This document shows positions 23,232 through 31,523 of a DNA stretch of 33,012 nt, in pieces. Position numbers and translations under genes: made by a program. Under the pieces are notes generated by a model that saw nothing but the letters and a program-made list of their open reading frames with translations, did no database searches and was not told the origin of the DNA. Source of the DNA: Candidatus Levybacteria bacterium RIFCSPHIGHO2_01_FULL_38_26 (GTDB lineage Bacteria > Patescibacteriota > Microgenomatia > Levybacterales > UBA12049); contig MFNO01000014.1 of assembly GCA_001782075.1 (NCBI GenBank), forward strand, positions 1 through 33,012, in the 5' to 3' direction. Numbering within the stretch: the first letter of the stretch is position 1; every line of letters begins with the position of its first letter.

Positions 23232-23519
23232 TTATTGGAGCCTGGCGTTGATGAGTTCTTCTGCCTTTTTAGCGTCGTCGAGATTTACAAACGGTGCTTC
23301 AAGTTTCTGGTCGCCCTGACCGAAGATTTTTACAGTTGCTACACCTTTTGATAGTAACGGTATCTTAGCCATAGTTGTATTCACCTCGACCCCCGTAATG
23401 CGACTGTAGGGCATTGAATTAGTTTTGTGAGTACCAAATGCCTTTAATTCAATTGCCACCTTATCTTCGTAGATAACGAGGAAACCCTTCGTGCATCTAG
23501 TTTTAAGTAATATATCCAT
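23232..23519 (-). CDS. PH-like domain small protein
   Basis: From the ATG at 23519 it is 95 aa. The beta-rich sequence GFLVIYEDKVAIELKAFG, SMPYSRITGVEVNTT, KGVATVKIFGQG, LEAPFVNLDDAKKAEELIN follows the bacterial PH-like (bPH) pattern of seven strands and a final helix. A longer reading frame extends upstream, but the strong TATAAT promoter at 23551-23556 is downstream of its first codons, so this ATG is the start. Such domains bind peptides or lipids; its partner is unknown. It is divergent from the Xre regulator. Confidence 0.7.
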   Translation of the reverse strand: MDILLKTRCTKGFLVIYEDKVAIELKAFGTHKTNSMPYSRITGVEVNTTMAKIPLLSKGVATVKIFGQGDQKLEAPFVNLDDAKKAEELINARLQ

Positions 23520-23536
23520 ATTTGAATCTATATTTA

Positions 23537-23577
23537 GACTTATCGTCATCATTATATCACAAATAGGACTTATCGTC
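23537..23577. promoter_or_regulatory. Divergent promoter region with two GACTTATCGTC operators
   Basis: Identical 11-bp copies at 23537-23547 and 23567-23577 are 30 bp apart, about three helical turns, and flank the extended -10 TGATATAAT of the PH-like gene. A third near-identical copy marks the integrase start. The dyad halves GAC...GTC suit a dimeric Xre repressor. The divergent Xre gene begins 35 bases beyond the second copy. Confidence 0.65.
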
Positions 23578-23611
23578 TCTGGATACATAGTCTTCCCTTA
23601 GAGATCATATA

Positions 23612-23824
23612 ATGATGGAAGATGTTAGAGTCAGATTCGGGAAACAGCTTCGAAGTTTACGAGAAGCAAAAAAACTTACCCAAGAAGGACTGGCAGACTT
23701 AGCAGGTATGCACTTTACCTATATTGGCCAAATTGAAAGGGGCAAGCGTAACCCTTCTCTTATAAACTTAGAGCGATTGGCTAAAGCTCTTAAAATCGAC
23801 GCAGGCAAGCTTCTACCGTTCTAA
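23612..23824 (+). CDS. Xre-family HTH regulator of element 2
   Basis: This 70-aa protein is a single Cro/C1-type HTH domain: FGKQLRSLREAKKLTQEGLADLAGMHFTYIGQIERGKRNPSLINLERLAKALKI, then a short tail ending LLPF. It is closely related to the truncated regulator at 6749. Divergent to the PH-like gene and next to two copies of the operator motif, it is likely the element's repressor, possibly also controlling the integrase. The start has two ATGs in a row. Confidence 0.9.
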   Translation: MMEDVRVRFGKQLRSLREAKKLTQEGLADLAGMHFTYIGQIERGKRNPSLINLERLAKALKIDAGKLLPF

Positions 23825-23840
23825 AATCAATCAAAAGAGG

Positions 23841-23886
23841 TATAATTGGATTTAGACTGCCCCTTAATATAGGGGCTTTTTCGTAT
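23841..23886 (+). promoter_or_regulatory. -10 box and terminator-like hairpin directly before the STAND gene
   Basis: TATAAT (23841-23846) is followed by GCCCC-TTAATATA-GGGGC (23859-23876), five T residues and, five bases later, the ATG of the 1366-aa gene. The predicted transcript starts just before the stem. The layout copies that before the 439-aa gene at 3897. As the stem and T run would also end transcription of the Xre gene, it might serve both purposes. Confidence 0.6.
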
Positions 23887-26800
23887 ATGGATATGATGAT
23901 AGCTTCCAAAGATCACCAGTGGCAATCAGCGATTTATGAAAAAGCTAAGGATTTGGCTGGTAAACGCTACACGCCTGAATTAAATGTCGATTTGCCAATA
24001 AGTCAGACTTTCGATGGTTTGGCAAGAAATATAGGCTTCTACAATAGAATTAGGAAATTGTATGGAGAGCTACGGAAGAGTAGAAGAGATATTTTTCCCA
24101 GTAATAATGCTGAATTGTTAGGGATAGAACTAACTAACTTCGATTATTGCTTCGAAGAATTTTTGTCGCAGGTTTCACAGATTAAGGAATATACTACTGC
24201 CAAGATTCCTTGGCAGGAAATAAAAAACACAGTAAAAAAATTGGATGAATATAGCTGGAAACTCCAAGATAAAATCTATGAAGTCCAAAAAAGCCCTGCT
24301 AACGAGAAGAAAAACGAACATTCTGAAAAGATATTTAATTCAGAATCGTATCATTTAAGTAAATTTAGAAGTTCGATTCATCAGTTCCAAGAATTACATA
24401 ATTCTGACGCCGCGAAACTTTCAAATCACCCCTTTCTGTTACTAACGGGCGTTACAGGAATTGGAAAAACTCATCTACTTTGCGACTTAGTTAAAAAAAG
24501 GATTAACGAGGGTTCATTCAGCTTTATTACATTGGGTCAGGAAATCAACGGCACAGACGACATTTGGAAGCAAGTAGTAAAAATAAATAGTGACGGCAGA
24601 TTAAAGTCTAAAAAAGCTTTATTAAAAAAGTTTGATCGACTCGGAGAAAGGACTAAATCACGTTTTTTTATCATTATTGATGCCTTAAATGAATCAGAGA
24701 AAGCTTCCTACTGGAAAACAACCTTGCCAGTTTTGATAAAAGATATAAGACGCTATCCGAACGTTGCATTAATCGTTAGCGTACGAAGTGGCTTCGAAAA
24801 AGAAGTAACAACCACAAGCTTGCGAAAGAGATTTCATGAGGTAGAGCATGGTGGTTTTAGATTTAGAGAGTGGGAAGCAATTAAAGAGTTTTTTACACAG
24901 TTCGGATTGCCATTGCCAGAGATACCTTTAATCAATCCTGAATTTTCTGTCCCTCTATTTTTATTGCTATTTTGTAAGTCGAGACAAAGACGAGCAAAGA
25001 AAAAAGGCAATAAGCAATTATTTAGAGGGCATGAGGGGTCAACTTCAATTTTTGAAGATTTTATTAAGGGGGTTTCTGAAAATATAGGGAAAGAGTTTGG
25101 AATAGGGTCAGTAGATAAAGTCTGGAACAAATTAATAAAACCCCTAGCCGAAGGAATGGTAAATAATAGAGGTCATAAAGACAAAATTAGCGAAGATCAT
25201 TTTAAAAAGCTACTAGCAAAAGAACTTCCTGGGGTTGATTTTGGCCTTCTTACGTCAAGCTTAGAAAAAAACCATTTGCTTATTAGAGTTCCCCGATATG
25301 GTAAAAAGGGAAAGCGAACTGGTTTCGATTATAGGTTTACTTATCAGAGATTTAGCGATCATTTGATATCCAGGTACTTAATGAATAAATATGCGAGTAA
25401 GAAAGCTTACGGTACAAATGCTAAAAGTAATCTAAGAAAGAGGTTAAGGAAAAGCGGAACAATTGGCAAACATTTTTACGATTATTCATTTCAAGGGGTA
25501 ATGAATGCACTGTCAATTCAAGTTCCTGAATGGTTGGATGGTGAAGAATTGATTGATTTATGTCCTTGGGCGCAACAAATTCTCGAAGAATCTTTTTTAG
25601 AGAGCATTATCTGGCGTAAGCCGAATGCTTTCTACTTAAACAACAAAGGACGTCCTGAAAGAACAATAAATATAATCAATAGATTGGTTTTGTCTTTTGA
25701 TGAAGGACACTCTAAGTTTTTTGCCACTGTTTTAAACGTTTCAGGTGTTCCAGATCACCCATTTAATGCCTTAAGGCTTCATGGTTATTTGATGAGTTTG
25801 GGAATGGCTTCAAGAGATAAGCTGTGGTCTTCAACATTTCTTCATTATGCTTATGGTGAAAACAGTTCTGTTGACAGACTTTTACATTGGGTACTTTCTG
25901 CTAGTTTCAACAAATCAATTTCAAGTCAGTCGAAGCTTTTGATGGGGGTTATACTAACCTGGTTTCTTGCAACATCAAATCGGTCGATAAGAGACAAAGC
26001 AACGAAGGGCTTAGTCATTTTACTAGAAAATTCCCCAGGTGTACTGTTAGAGCTTAATCAGCTTTTTGCAAAGGTCGATGATCTTTACGTTATAGAAAGA
26101 TTGTACGCGGTAACTTACGGAGCAGCATTACGGTTAAATAACTATAAAGACCCGTCCTTAATGAATCTGGGTAAGTTGATTTATGAAAACATATTTTCAG
26201 CGAAAAAACCTGCCGCACATATCCTTGTTAGAGATTACGCAAAATGTACTCTCGATTTGCTTATAAAACAAAAAGCTTACTCTCCACCTGATCGTTCTAA
26301 AATTAGCGCGGTGCAAAATGCAAAATGGCCGAAAAAGTTACCCACGATGAAATCTTTAGAAGATAAGTTTGAACCAAAGGCCTTTAGCTGGGATAAAGCT
26401 TCTTATGAAGATCGTGGGGTAAGAGCAATTTGGAACTCTTTCGACGGAATAGCGGACTTTTTTAGATATATTGTAGAACCCTCGATAAATCATTGGTCGA
26501 ACACAAAGAAAAGCGATCCATTCCCAACGACTACTAAGGAATTAGAGACGAAATTTTTGGAAAGCCTAAATCGAGGACAAATTAAGACTTATAAACAAAT
26601 CAAGGGGTTTCACCCTTTTATTAGGATCTCTCACTATTTAAAGATTGGTAAAGAAACAATAAGTCCAGAAGAAAAAAAGAAAATCAGGGAAGAAAATCGA
26701 TTGGAAAGAGTGTTGAATTTGATTAAGAAGTCCTTCTGGAATTCATTATCAGACGATCAAAAAGTATTGTATAGGAAGATACTAAGACAGACACAGTATC

Positions 26801-27987
26801 GATATCCTCGAAAGACAGGGCATTTTAATTCGGAATTTGCTAAACGATGGATTATTAAACGAGTATTCGAGCTTTATAAGCCTAACCTGCATGGTTACTT
26901 TGACGGTATGCGTGCCACCCATTACGCTAACACTAGAGACGATCACCCAATTGAAAGAATCGGGAAAAAATACCAATGGATTGCCTTACATGAACTACTT
27001 GGTTACCTGGCTGATAATTTTAGATTTCTTGAAAAAGACTATCCACCTGAATCTGGCGAATATCAGGGAACATGGCAAATTGGAGTTCGTGATATTGACC
27101 CTACTTGTATAACACTCCAAAAACCAAACTTTAACAATTCTCCGTGGAAGCCAAAATATGACGCCTGGAAGTTAAAAGAGTCAAGTTCCAAATGGCTTAA
27201 AAGAAAATCTGATCTTCCTGAACCGAGCGAACTTATTATTTACAAAGACCCCGAAGATACTGAATGGTATATTTTGAATTCTTACTTTAAATGGGAGCAA
27301 GATGTACCGCCAGAAGAAGAGAGATATCACTATCCAAGTAGAGACATATTCTATATGTTGTATTCGTATCTAGTTAAAAATGATGAGGCAGAGAAGCTTT
27401 TCAAGTGGTTTAAGAACCAAAATTTTTATGGTAGGTGGATGCCAGAGGTACGCGCTGGGATACAGGAATGTTTCTTTAGAGAATATCCAGATTCGGCTAT
27501 TTATGAAGGAATTTATTCTAAGTATGATACTCCACCTAATGGATGGATTGATAAAGTGTGGGGGCGCAAAAGAATGCCAGGTAGCATTATGGAGGTATAT
27601 GACGAGTTTTCAATCACAAATAGAGGTAGAGATAAATCCGTTGAAGAGTCTTTTAATATAGCTCTACCGTCTAAGTGGCTAATTCAATACATGAAGATTA
27701 GACAGTCTGGGCAAGATGGTTTTTGGATAGATAAAAAAGGTCAAATAATTTGTGCTGATTTGTCATTGAAAGAAGGTGGCAATTCAATATTAGCAGTTGA
27801 AAAAACATCATTTGTCAAATTTCTTATTAAGAATAAGCTCTCGTTGATATGGATGTTAATGGGTGAAAAGGGTGTTTTTGGGGAAGAGCATGGAAAAATG
27901 CAAGGACTTTCTGGTGCGTATTTGTTGAAATCCGACGGTTCAATAACTGGTAAATTTAGAATGGTGAGTGAAAAAGATAAGCGTTAG
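23887..27987 (+). CDS. Large STAND-type P-loop ATPase, putative defence protein
   Basis: This 1366-aa protein has an N-terminal region (1-150) beginning with a KRYTPELNVDLPI motif and a coiled coil. A STAND/NACHT-like ATPase follows: Walker A GVTGIGKT (188-195), Walker B FFIIIDALNE (about 260-269) and a sensor-like ALIVSVRSGFE (about 300-310). A winged-helix-like region runs to about 520, and the remaining 800 residues are mostly helical without repeats I can name. This plan, an N-terminal module, a STAND ATPase and a large C-terminal sensor, is that of Avs-type and NLR-like anti-phage proteins. No effector domain such as nuclease, TIR or protease is recognisable at either end. Its promoter has the hairpin leader. 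Confidence 0.8.
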   Translation: MDMMIASKDHQWQSAIYEKAKDLAGKRYTPELNVDLPISQTFDGLARNIGFYNRIRKLYGELRKSRRDIFPSNNAELLGIELTNFDYCFEEFLSQVSQIKEYTTAKIPWQEIKNTVKKLDEYSWKLQDKIYEVQKSPANEKKNEHSEKIFNSESYHLSKFRSSIHQFQELHNSDAAKLSNHPFLLLTGVTGIGKTHLLCDLVKKRINEGSFSFITLGQEINGTDDIWKQVVKINSDGRLKSKKALLKKFDRLGERTKSRFFIIIDALNESEKASYWKTTLPVLIKDIRRYPNVALIVSVRSGFEKEVTTTSLRKRFHEVEHGGFRFREWEAIKEFFTQFGLPLPEIPLINPEFSVPLFLLLFCKSRQRRAKKKGNKQLFRGHEGSTSIFEDFIKGVSENIGKEFGIGSVDKVWNKLIKPLAEGMVNNRGHKDKISEDHFKKLLAKELPGVDFGLLTSSLEKNHLLIRVPRYGKKGKRTGFDYRFTYQRFSDHLISRYLMNKYASKKAYGTNAKSNLRKRLRKSGTIGKHFYDYSFQGVMNALSIQVPEWLDGEELIDLCPWAQQILEESFLESIIWRKPNAFYLNNKGRPERTINIINRLVLSFDEGHSKFFATVLNVSGVPDHPFNALRLHGYLMSLGMASRDKLWSSTFLHYAYGENSSVDRLLHWVLSASFNKSISSQSKLLMGVILTWFLATSNRSIRDKATKGLVILLENSPGVLLELNQLFAKVDDLYVIERLYAVTYGAALRLNNYKDPSLMNLGKLIYENIFSAKKPAAHILVRDYAKCTLDLLIKQKAYSPPDRSKISAVQNAKWPKKLPTMKSLEDKFEPKAFSWDKASYEDRGVRAIWNSFDGIADFFRYIVEPSINHWSNTKKSDPFPTTTKELETKFLESLNRGQIKTYKQIKGFHPFIRISHYLKIGKETISPEEKKKIREENRLERVLNLIKKSFWNSLSDDQKVLYRKILRQTQYRYPRKTGHFNSEFAKRWIIKRVFELYKPNLHGYFDGMRATHYANTRDDHPIERIGKKYQWIALHELLGYLADNFRFLEKDYPPESGEYQGTWQIGVRDIDPTCITLQKPNFNNSPWKPKYDAWKLKESSSKWLKRKSDLPEPSELIIYKDPEDTEWYILNSYFKWEQDVPPEEERYHYPSRDIFYMLYSYLVKNDEAEKLFKWFKNQNFYGRWMPEVRAGIQECFFREYPDSAIYEGIYSKYDTPPNGWIDKVWGRKRMPGSIMEVYDEFSITNRGRDKSVEESFNIALPSKWLIQYMKIRQSGQDGFWIDKKGQIICADLSLKEGGNSILAVEKTSFVKFLIKNKLSLIWMLMGEKGVFGEEHGKMQGLSGAYLLKSDGSITGKFRMVSEKDKR

Positions 27988-28028
27988 GTAGAGTCCTCGC
28001 TATCTTAATTTAACAATTTTTTTCGCTT

Positions 28029-28352
28029 CTAAAGCAAAGCTGTTCTTATTTTATGAACTGCTCTCATAAATACTTCTTGTCGTGAACGTCGATATCTCGT
28101 CAATTGATAGGTTAGGTTTTGACAATGTCGGCATAGGAACAGGATCTCTAGAGGTTTTCTATATAAGACACCAATTCTGCTATTGCAACCAGGACATTGA
28201 AACCAATACCGCCAACCCCCGTAGTTACACGCGCTCTTTATGAGATTTATGATTTGATTGTTTACTTCGATTGTTGTACTCGTTCCGTGGCATTGGCGGG
28301 CAATCTCTGAAATTGCGATTTTCTGGCATTCTTCGATGGTTAACTTACTCAT
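28029..28352 (-). CDS. Zinc-ribbon protein, 107 aa
   Basis: The N-terminal half is helical (LTIEECQKIAISEIARQ). A zinc ribbon follows: WFQCPGCNSRIGVLY and FLCRHCQNLTYQLTRYRRSR, with four cysteines as CxxC pairs. I recall that similar CPxC...CRxC...LTY ribbons occur in small proteins of mobile elements, which would fit the setting. DNA or RNA binding is likely but the target is unknown. An AGGA Shine-Dalgarno precedes the ATG. Confidence 0.7.
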   Translation of the reverse strand: MSKLTIEECQKIAISEIARQCHGTSTTIEVNNQIINLIKSACNYGGWRYWFQCPGCNSRIGVLYRKPLEILFLCRHCQNLTYQLTRYRRSRQEVFMRAVHKIRTALL

Positions 28353-28403
28353 ATTTTTTCCTAAATCATTAACAGCTTGCTGTTTTGCGTCGGCTTGTTG
28401 AAC

Positions 28404-29075
28404 CTATCCCTGGCCGTTGTTTCCGTATTGATTCACCTGTTGGTTGCCAGCTACATAGGCGTTTTTTGTCTGAATTTTTACTTTAATAGGCGGCTGCTTG
28501 AATTCTTTAAGAAGCGTTAGCGCGGTGGCGAATTGCTTATTTGCAAACTCGATTTGTCTTCCAAGTTCTTTATAAAAGTTTATTTGTTCCTGTGGCGCGT
28601 CTGACCTCATGCCATTGTTTAATAGCAACCCGTAAGCCCTATTTGTATTTAATGCGCGAAAGTATGAACTTATGGCTAAATCAACGAGCATGAGTTCCGC
28701 GATACCCGCCGCCTGAAACTGTGTAATCAATGATTTCCTCACCTCACGGACTGAATCTTTATCTACCTCTAAAACTGAACTTCTAAGTTTGTTTCCGCTA
28801 CGGACTGCTATCAAATTGGCGCATTTTTGTACTGTTTCGGCCATTTTGTTTCCTTTTTCAACGTTGGTAGGGTCACTAAGGAACTCTTTGACTGCCTTCT
28901 GGTGTTGCCACAAAACAATTTTTTCGTCGCTGTTGTTAAGGCCTGAAACTGATTGCTCGATTGCCGTTCTCAATTCTTCTTCGGTTTTAGCGTTTGCAAT
29001 GTTATGTAGTTGAAGGGGATACAGTGGGTTTTCCTTGTCTGTCTCACTAATCGTGCTTGGCGTTGAATTATCCAT
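28404..29075 (-). CDS. Unknown 223-aa helical protein, phage-like tail motif
   Basis: Predicted to be mostly alpha-helical (residues 20-180), with a C-terminal segment PPIKVKIQTKNAYVAGNQQVNQ followed by a Gly/Asn-rich end. I have seen that type of tail in phage-related small proteins of terminase-small-subunit type, but this is an impression and the enzyme-defining motifs are absent. It starts ATATGGATA, like other genes in element 2. It lies between the zinc-ribbon gene and a 227-base gap before Fic and may be at the right edge of element 2. Confidence 0.6.
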   Translation of the reverse strand: MDNSTPSTISETDKENPLYPLQLHNIANAKTEEELRTAIEQSVSGLNNSDEKIVLWQHQKAVKEFLSDPTNVEKGNKMAETVQKCANLIAVRSGNKLRSSVLEVDKDSVREVRKSLITQFQAAGIAELMLVDLAISSYFRALNTNRAYGLLLNNGMRSDAPQEQINFYKELGRQIEFANKQFATALTLLKEFKQPPIKVKIQTKNAYVAGNQQVNQYGNNGQG

Positions 29076-29234
29076 ATTAGGCAGGTAAATATAGGTGAAT
29101 GGGTTGCGTTTCAGTAAGGAAATACGTTCTCTCGCTTTCTATCAAGTGGAGCCAGGTTCAAATTTAGTATACGTGAGACGCCCTTATTATAACCACTTTT
29201 CTAACTTAGCCTCAAAATTAACCCTAACATGATA

Positions 29235-29293
29235 TTGACAGTTGTAAGGTTTTGATGCTATAATCCTAACAAGTCCAATTAAGATGTTAGGAG
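29235..29293 (+). promoter_or_regulatory. Promoter and leader dyad of the Fic gene
   Basis: TTGACA (29235-29240) and TATAAT (29259-29264, extended TGC) are spaced by 18 bases. Immediately after, CCTAACA (29265-29271) is complementary to TGTTAGG (29285-29291), and the 3' arm overlaps the Shine-Dalgarno AGGAG. The dyad could be an operator at the start of transcription, or a hairpin masking the ribosome site. Confidence 0.65.
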
Positions 29294-29302
29294 TCATAAA
29301 TA

Positions 29303-30436
29303 ATGAAAATTGGTAAATTAATCAAACAACCCACTGGATATACTGCGTTTATTCCTGATAAGTTTCCTCCAATTCAGGGCGTTAATCTAAACGCAAAAAC
29401 ACAACAGCTACACGCTAAAGCATCTCTTATGGTAGGAAAATTAGATGGTATAACGCAATTACTCCCCGATCTTGATTTCTTTATCTTTATGTATATAAGA
29501 AAGGAAGCATCGAGGTCGAGCGAAATAGAAGGTACAAGAGCAACAATGGTAGATGTTATTAAGACGGAGGCTGAAATAGATAATAAATTACCAGAAGATG
29601 TTGATAGAATTTTACACTATATAAAAGCGATGAATTATGGTTTAAAAAGAGTAGAAGAATTACCTCTCTCTTTAAGGTTCATAAGCGAAGTCCATAGAGT
29701 ACTTCTTGAAGGAACAATAGATGCACCAGGTAAAACTCCGGGAGAATTTCGCAAATCACAAAATTGGATAGGAGGAGGATCTCCAAATACCGCGAAGTTT
29801 GTTCCTCCACCTCCAGCAGGAATGGTAAGTGCTTTAGGTGATCTAGAAAAGTTTCTTTATTCAGAAGATGAATACCCACCGTTAATTAAAGCGGCCTTGG
29901 TACATGCTCAGTTTGAAACTATTCATCCTTTTCTTGATGGAAATGGAAGAACAGGAAGATTATTGACTACTTTTTATCTTTGTAAATTAGGTATTCTTGA
30001 GAGACCAGTTTTATACCTATCTGAATACTTTTTGAATAATCAACAAGCATATTATGATGCACTTAACACCTATCATAGTGAGAATGGTGAAATTGCAGTC
30101 TGGTTAGATTTTTTCCTTGATGGAATAGCAATTATTGCAGCAGAAGCAATTGAAGTATCAAAGAAGATTAATGACCTAACTAAAAAGGATACTATAAAAA
30201 TCCAGTCTCTTGGTAGGCGTGCAAAAACTGGAATGACAGTTCTAGAAAATCTTTACAAGTTACCAATTATAAGTGTTCGGAAAGTAGAAGGATGGACGGG
30301 ATTGTCTCGAACTCAATCAAACGAATTAGTTCAAAAGTTAATACAGCTTAACATACTAGAACAAAGAGATAAAGACGTAGAGTATGGGCGTGAGTTTCGA
30401 TACAAAGATTATTTAAGGTTATTTACAAACGAGTAA
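29303..30436 (+). CDS. Fic-domain protein with self-inhibition helix and winged-helix tail
   Basis: This 377-aa protein carries the Fic motif HPFLDGNGRTGR (208-219) intact, so it can transfer AMP or a related group to a target protein. The inhibitory helix motif [ST]xxxE[GN] is present as SSEIEG (72-77) on the N-terminal side, which makes it a class II Fic protein that holds itself inactive. Residues 300-377 form a winged helix (VRKVEGWTGLSRTQSNELVQKLIQLNIL). The family acts in protein modification, and bacterial targets are mostly unknown. It lies outside the two elements or at their right edge. Confidence 0.93.
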   Translation: MKIGKLIKQPTGYTAFIPDKFPPIQGVNLNAKTQQLHAKASLMVGKLDGITQLLPDLDFFIFMYIRKEASRSSEIEGTRATMVDVIKTEAEIDNKLPEDVDRILHYIKAMNYGLKRVEELPLSLRFISEVHRVLLEGTIDAPGKTPGEFRKSQNWIGGGSPNTAKFVPPPPAGMVSALGDLEKFLYSEDEYPPLIKAALVHAQFETIHPFLDGNGRTGRLLTTFYLCKLGILERPVLYLSEYFLNNQQAYYDALNTYHSENGEIAVWLDFFLDGIAIIAAEAIEVSKKINDLTKKDTIKIQSLGRRAKTGMTVLENLYKLPIISVRKVEGWTGLSRTQSNELVQKLIQLNILEQRDKDVEYGREFRYKDYLRLFTNE

Positions 30437-30439
30437 TAT

Positions 30440-30565
30440 CTACCTTTTGTGTAGCAGCTTGATTTCTTTACACCTTTCCTTCAGCTGTCCAATCCAGCCC
30501 GGGTTTTCAAAAGTCTCAATTATATTCACAATTTCGGGTATACTGTGACAAGGTGAGCGGAGCAA
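30440..30565 (-). pseudogene. Possible remnant or very small ORF between Fic and the DUF5684-like gene
   Basis: A minus-strand frame of 41 codons ends FENPGWIGQLKERCKEIKLLHKR, which looks protein-like in composition. It has only a TTG start and lies within the promoter region of the divergent membrane protein, so it may be the tail of a decayed gene. Confidence 0.25.
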
Positions 30566-30575
30566 GGTTATAGAT

Positions 30576-31142
30576 TTGACAACAACATCAAAATACTCTA
30601 GCTTAGAGATAGTGTCTCAAGAATATCCACCTTTAACTTTTTTAATGCCGTTTATTTATTTAATTTCCATTGTTGTCGTTGCTGTTTCAATGTGGAAAAT
30701 ATTTGTAAAAGCGGGAAAACCGGGCTGGGCAGCTCTAATCCCAATTTACAATCTCTATATGTTTTTGGTAATCGCAGGCCGTCCCGGCTGGTGGCTGATT
30801 CTTTATATTGTTCCAATTGTAAATATAATTATTACATTTATGGTGGCTGTATCTCTGGCAAAAATGTTTGGCAGAAGCACGATGTTTGGGATAGTAATGC
30901 TTGGAATTTTTAACTTTATCGGCTATCCGATTCTCGGATTTGGAAAATCACAATATATAGGAGAAGGCAATATGAATCCAAATCAGCAACCCCAACCTGT
31001 TCAAAATGTGCCTCCAATTCAAGCCACTCCGCCACCCCAGTCGAATATGCAACAGACTCCAAATCAACAACCGCAGATGCAGCAAAGCCCACCACCACAA
31101 CAACTCGTCAGCAATCCGCCCCCCGAAACAAAGCAGAGCTAA
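30576..31142 (+). CDS. DUF5684-like membrane protein
   Basis: This 188-aa protein has three to four membrane helices (about 21-43, 57-75, 77-99, 101-125). The pattern KAGKPGWAALIPIYNLYMFLVIAGRPGWW and YPILGFGKSQY is that of DUF5684 and related small membrane proteins. The tail (from about 135) is disordered, rich in Gln, Pro and Asn. The start is taken as TTG with an AAGG Shine-Dalgarno; a TATACT box lies about 30 bases upstream. The first ATG would remove part of the N-terminal helix. Function is unknown. Confidence 0.8.
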   Translation: MTTTSKYSSLEIVSQEYPPLTFLMPFIYLISIVVVAVSMWKIFVKAGKPGWAALIPIYNLYMFLVIAGRPGWWLILYIVPIVNIIITFMVAVSLAKMFGRSTMFGIVMLGIFNFIGYPILGFGKSQYIGEGNMNPNQQPQPVQNVPPIQATPPPQSNMQQTPNQQPQMQQSPPPQQLVSNPPPETKQS

Positions 31143-31190
31143 CGGATTCCAAAACAATCAACACCATTTCCCATTTATGCTCTGAATCCC

Positions 31191-31229
31191 TTGACAAACG
31201 GTACAAGTAATGTATACTTTAGTATATAC
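31191..31229 (+). promoter_or_regulatory. Promoter and dyad operator of brnTA
   Basis: TTGACA (31191-31196) and TATACT (31213-31218) are spaced by 16 bases, with a TG before the -10. The -10 lies in a dyad, ATACT-TT-AGTAT, flanked by TGTAT and ATACA. The ATG of brnT falls at the predicted transcription start. An AT-rich dyad over the -10 box is as expected for autorepression by the BrnTA complex. Confidence 0.7.
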
Positions 31230-31523
31230 ATGCGAATTGACAAGAGTGTTTTAGAATTTGAATGGGATAAAGGAAATATTAATAAGCCTAAAAAGCATGG
31301 ACTGACTATTGAAGAAACGGAAGAAGTTTTTTTTGACAATAGAAAAAAGACGTTTAAGGATAAGTTGCATTCTAAAGGAGAAGAAAGATTTCGAATCGTA
31401 GGAGAAACAAAAAAAGGTAAGTTACTATTTGTAGTTTTTACAAAACGTAAAGGAAAAATTAGAATTATATCTGCCAGGAAAATAAACAAAAAGGAGGTGT
31501 ATCTATATAAAAAAACCGCTTAA
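31230..31523 (+). CDS. brnT: BrnT-family toxin (ribonuclease)
   Basis: From the ATG at 31230 it is 97 aa. Landmarks are LEFEWDKGNINKPKKHGLTIEETEEVFFD, with the conserved WDxxKxxxNxxKHG-like start, then GEERFRIVGETKKGKLLFVVFT and RIISARKINKKE, the strand and helix of the RelE-like BrnT fold. BrnT toxins cleave RNA and are neutralised by BrnA. A strong Shine-Dalgarno for the antitoxin lies inside its last codons. A longer reading frame begins upstream but includes the promoter itself, so it is not used. Confidence 0.92.
   Translation: MRIDKSVLEFEWDKGNINKPKKHGLTIEETEEVFFDNRKKTFKDKLHSKGEERFRIVGETKKGKLLFVVFTKRKGKIRIISARKINKKEVYLYKKTA

Noticed and set aside
26782-27112. Reading frames on both strands inside the STAND gene.
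   Set aside because: They overlap a long intact coding frame and have no start signals or recognisable domains.
27991-28000. GAGTCCTCGC just after the STAND gene repeats ten bases of tRNA-Asn and could be attR of element 1.
   Set aside because: A true attR should continue with the tRNA acceptor end (CGCGGA), which is absent, and a 10-base match somewhere in 33 kb is not surprising. No right attachment site could be fixed for either element.
29146-29170. GCCAGGTTCAAAT-like sequence resembling a tRNA T arm upstream of the Fic gene.
   Set aside because: No matching acceptor, D or anticodon arms can be formed around it on either strand.
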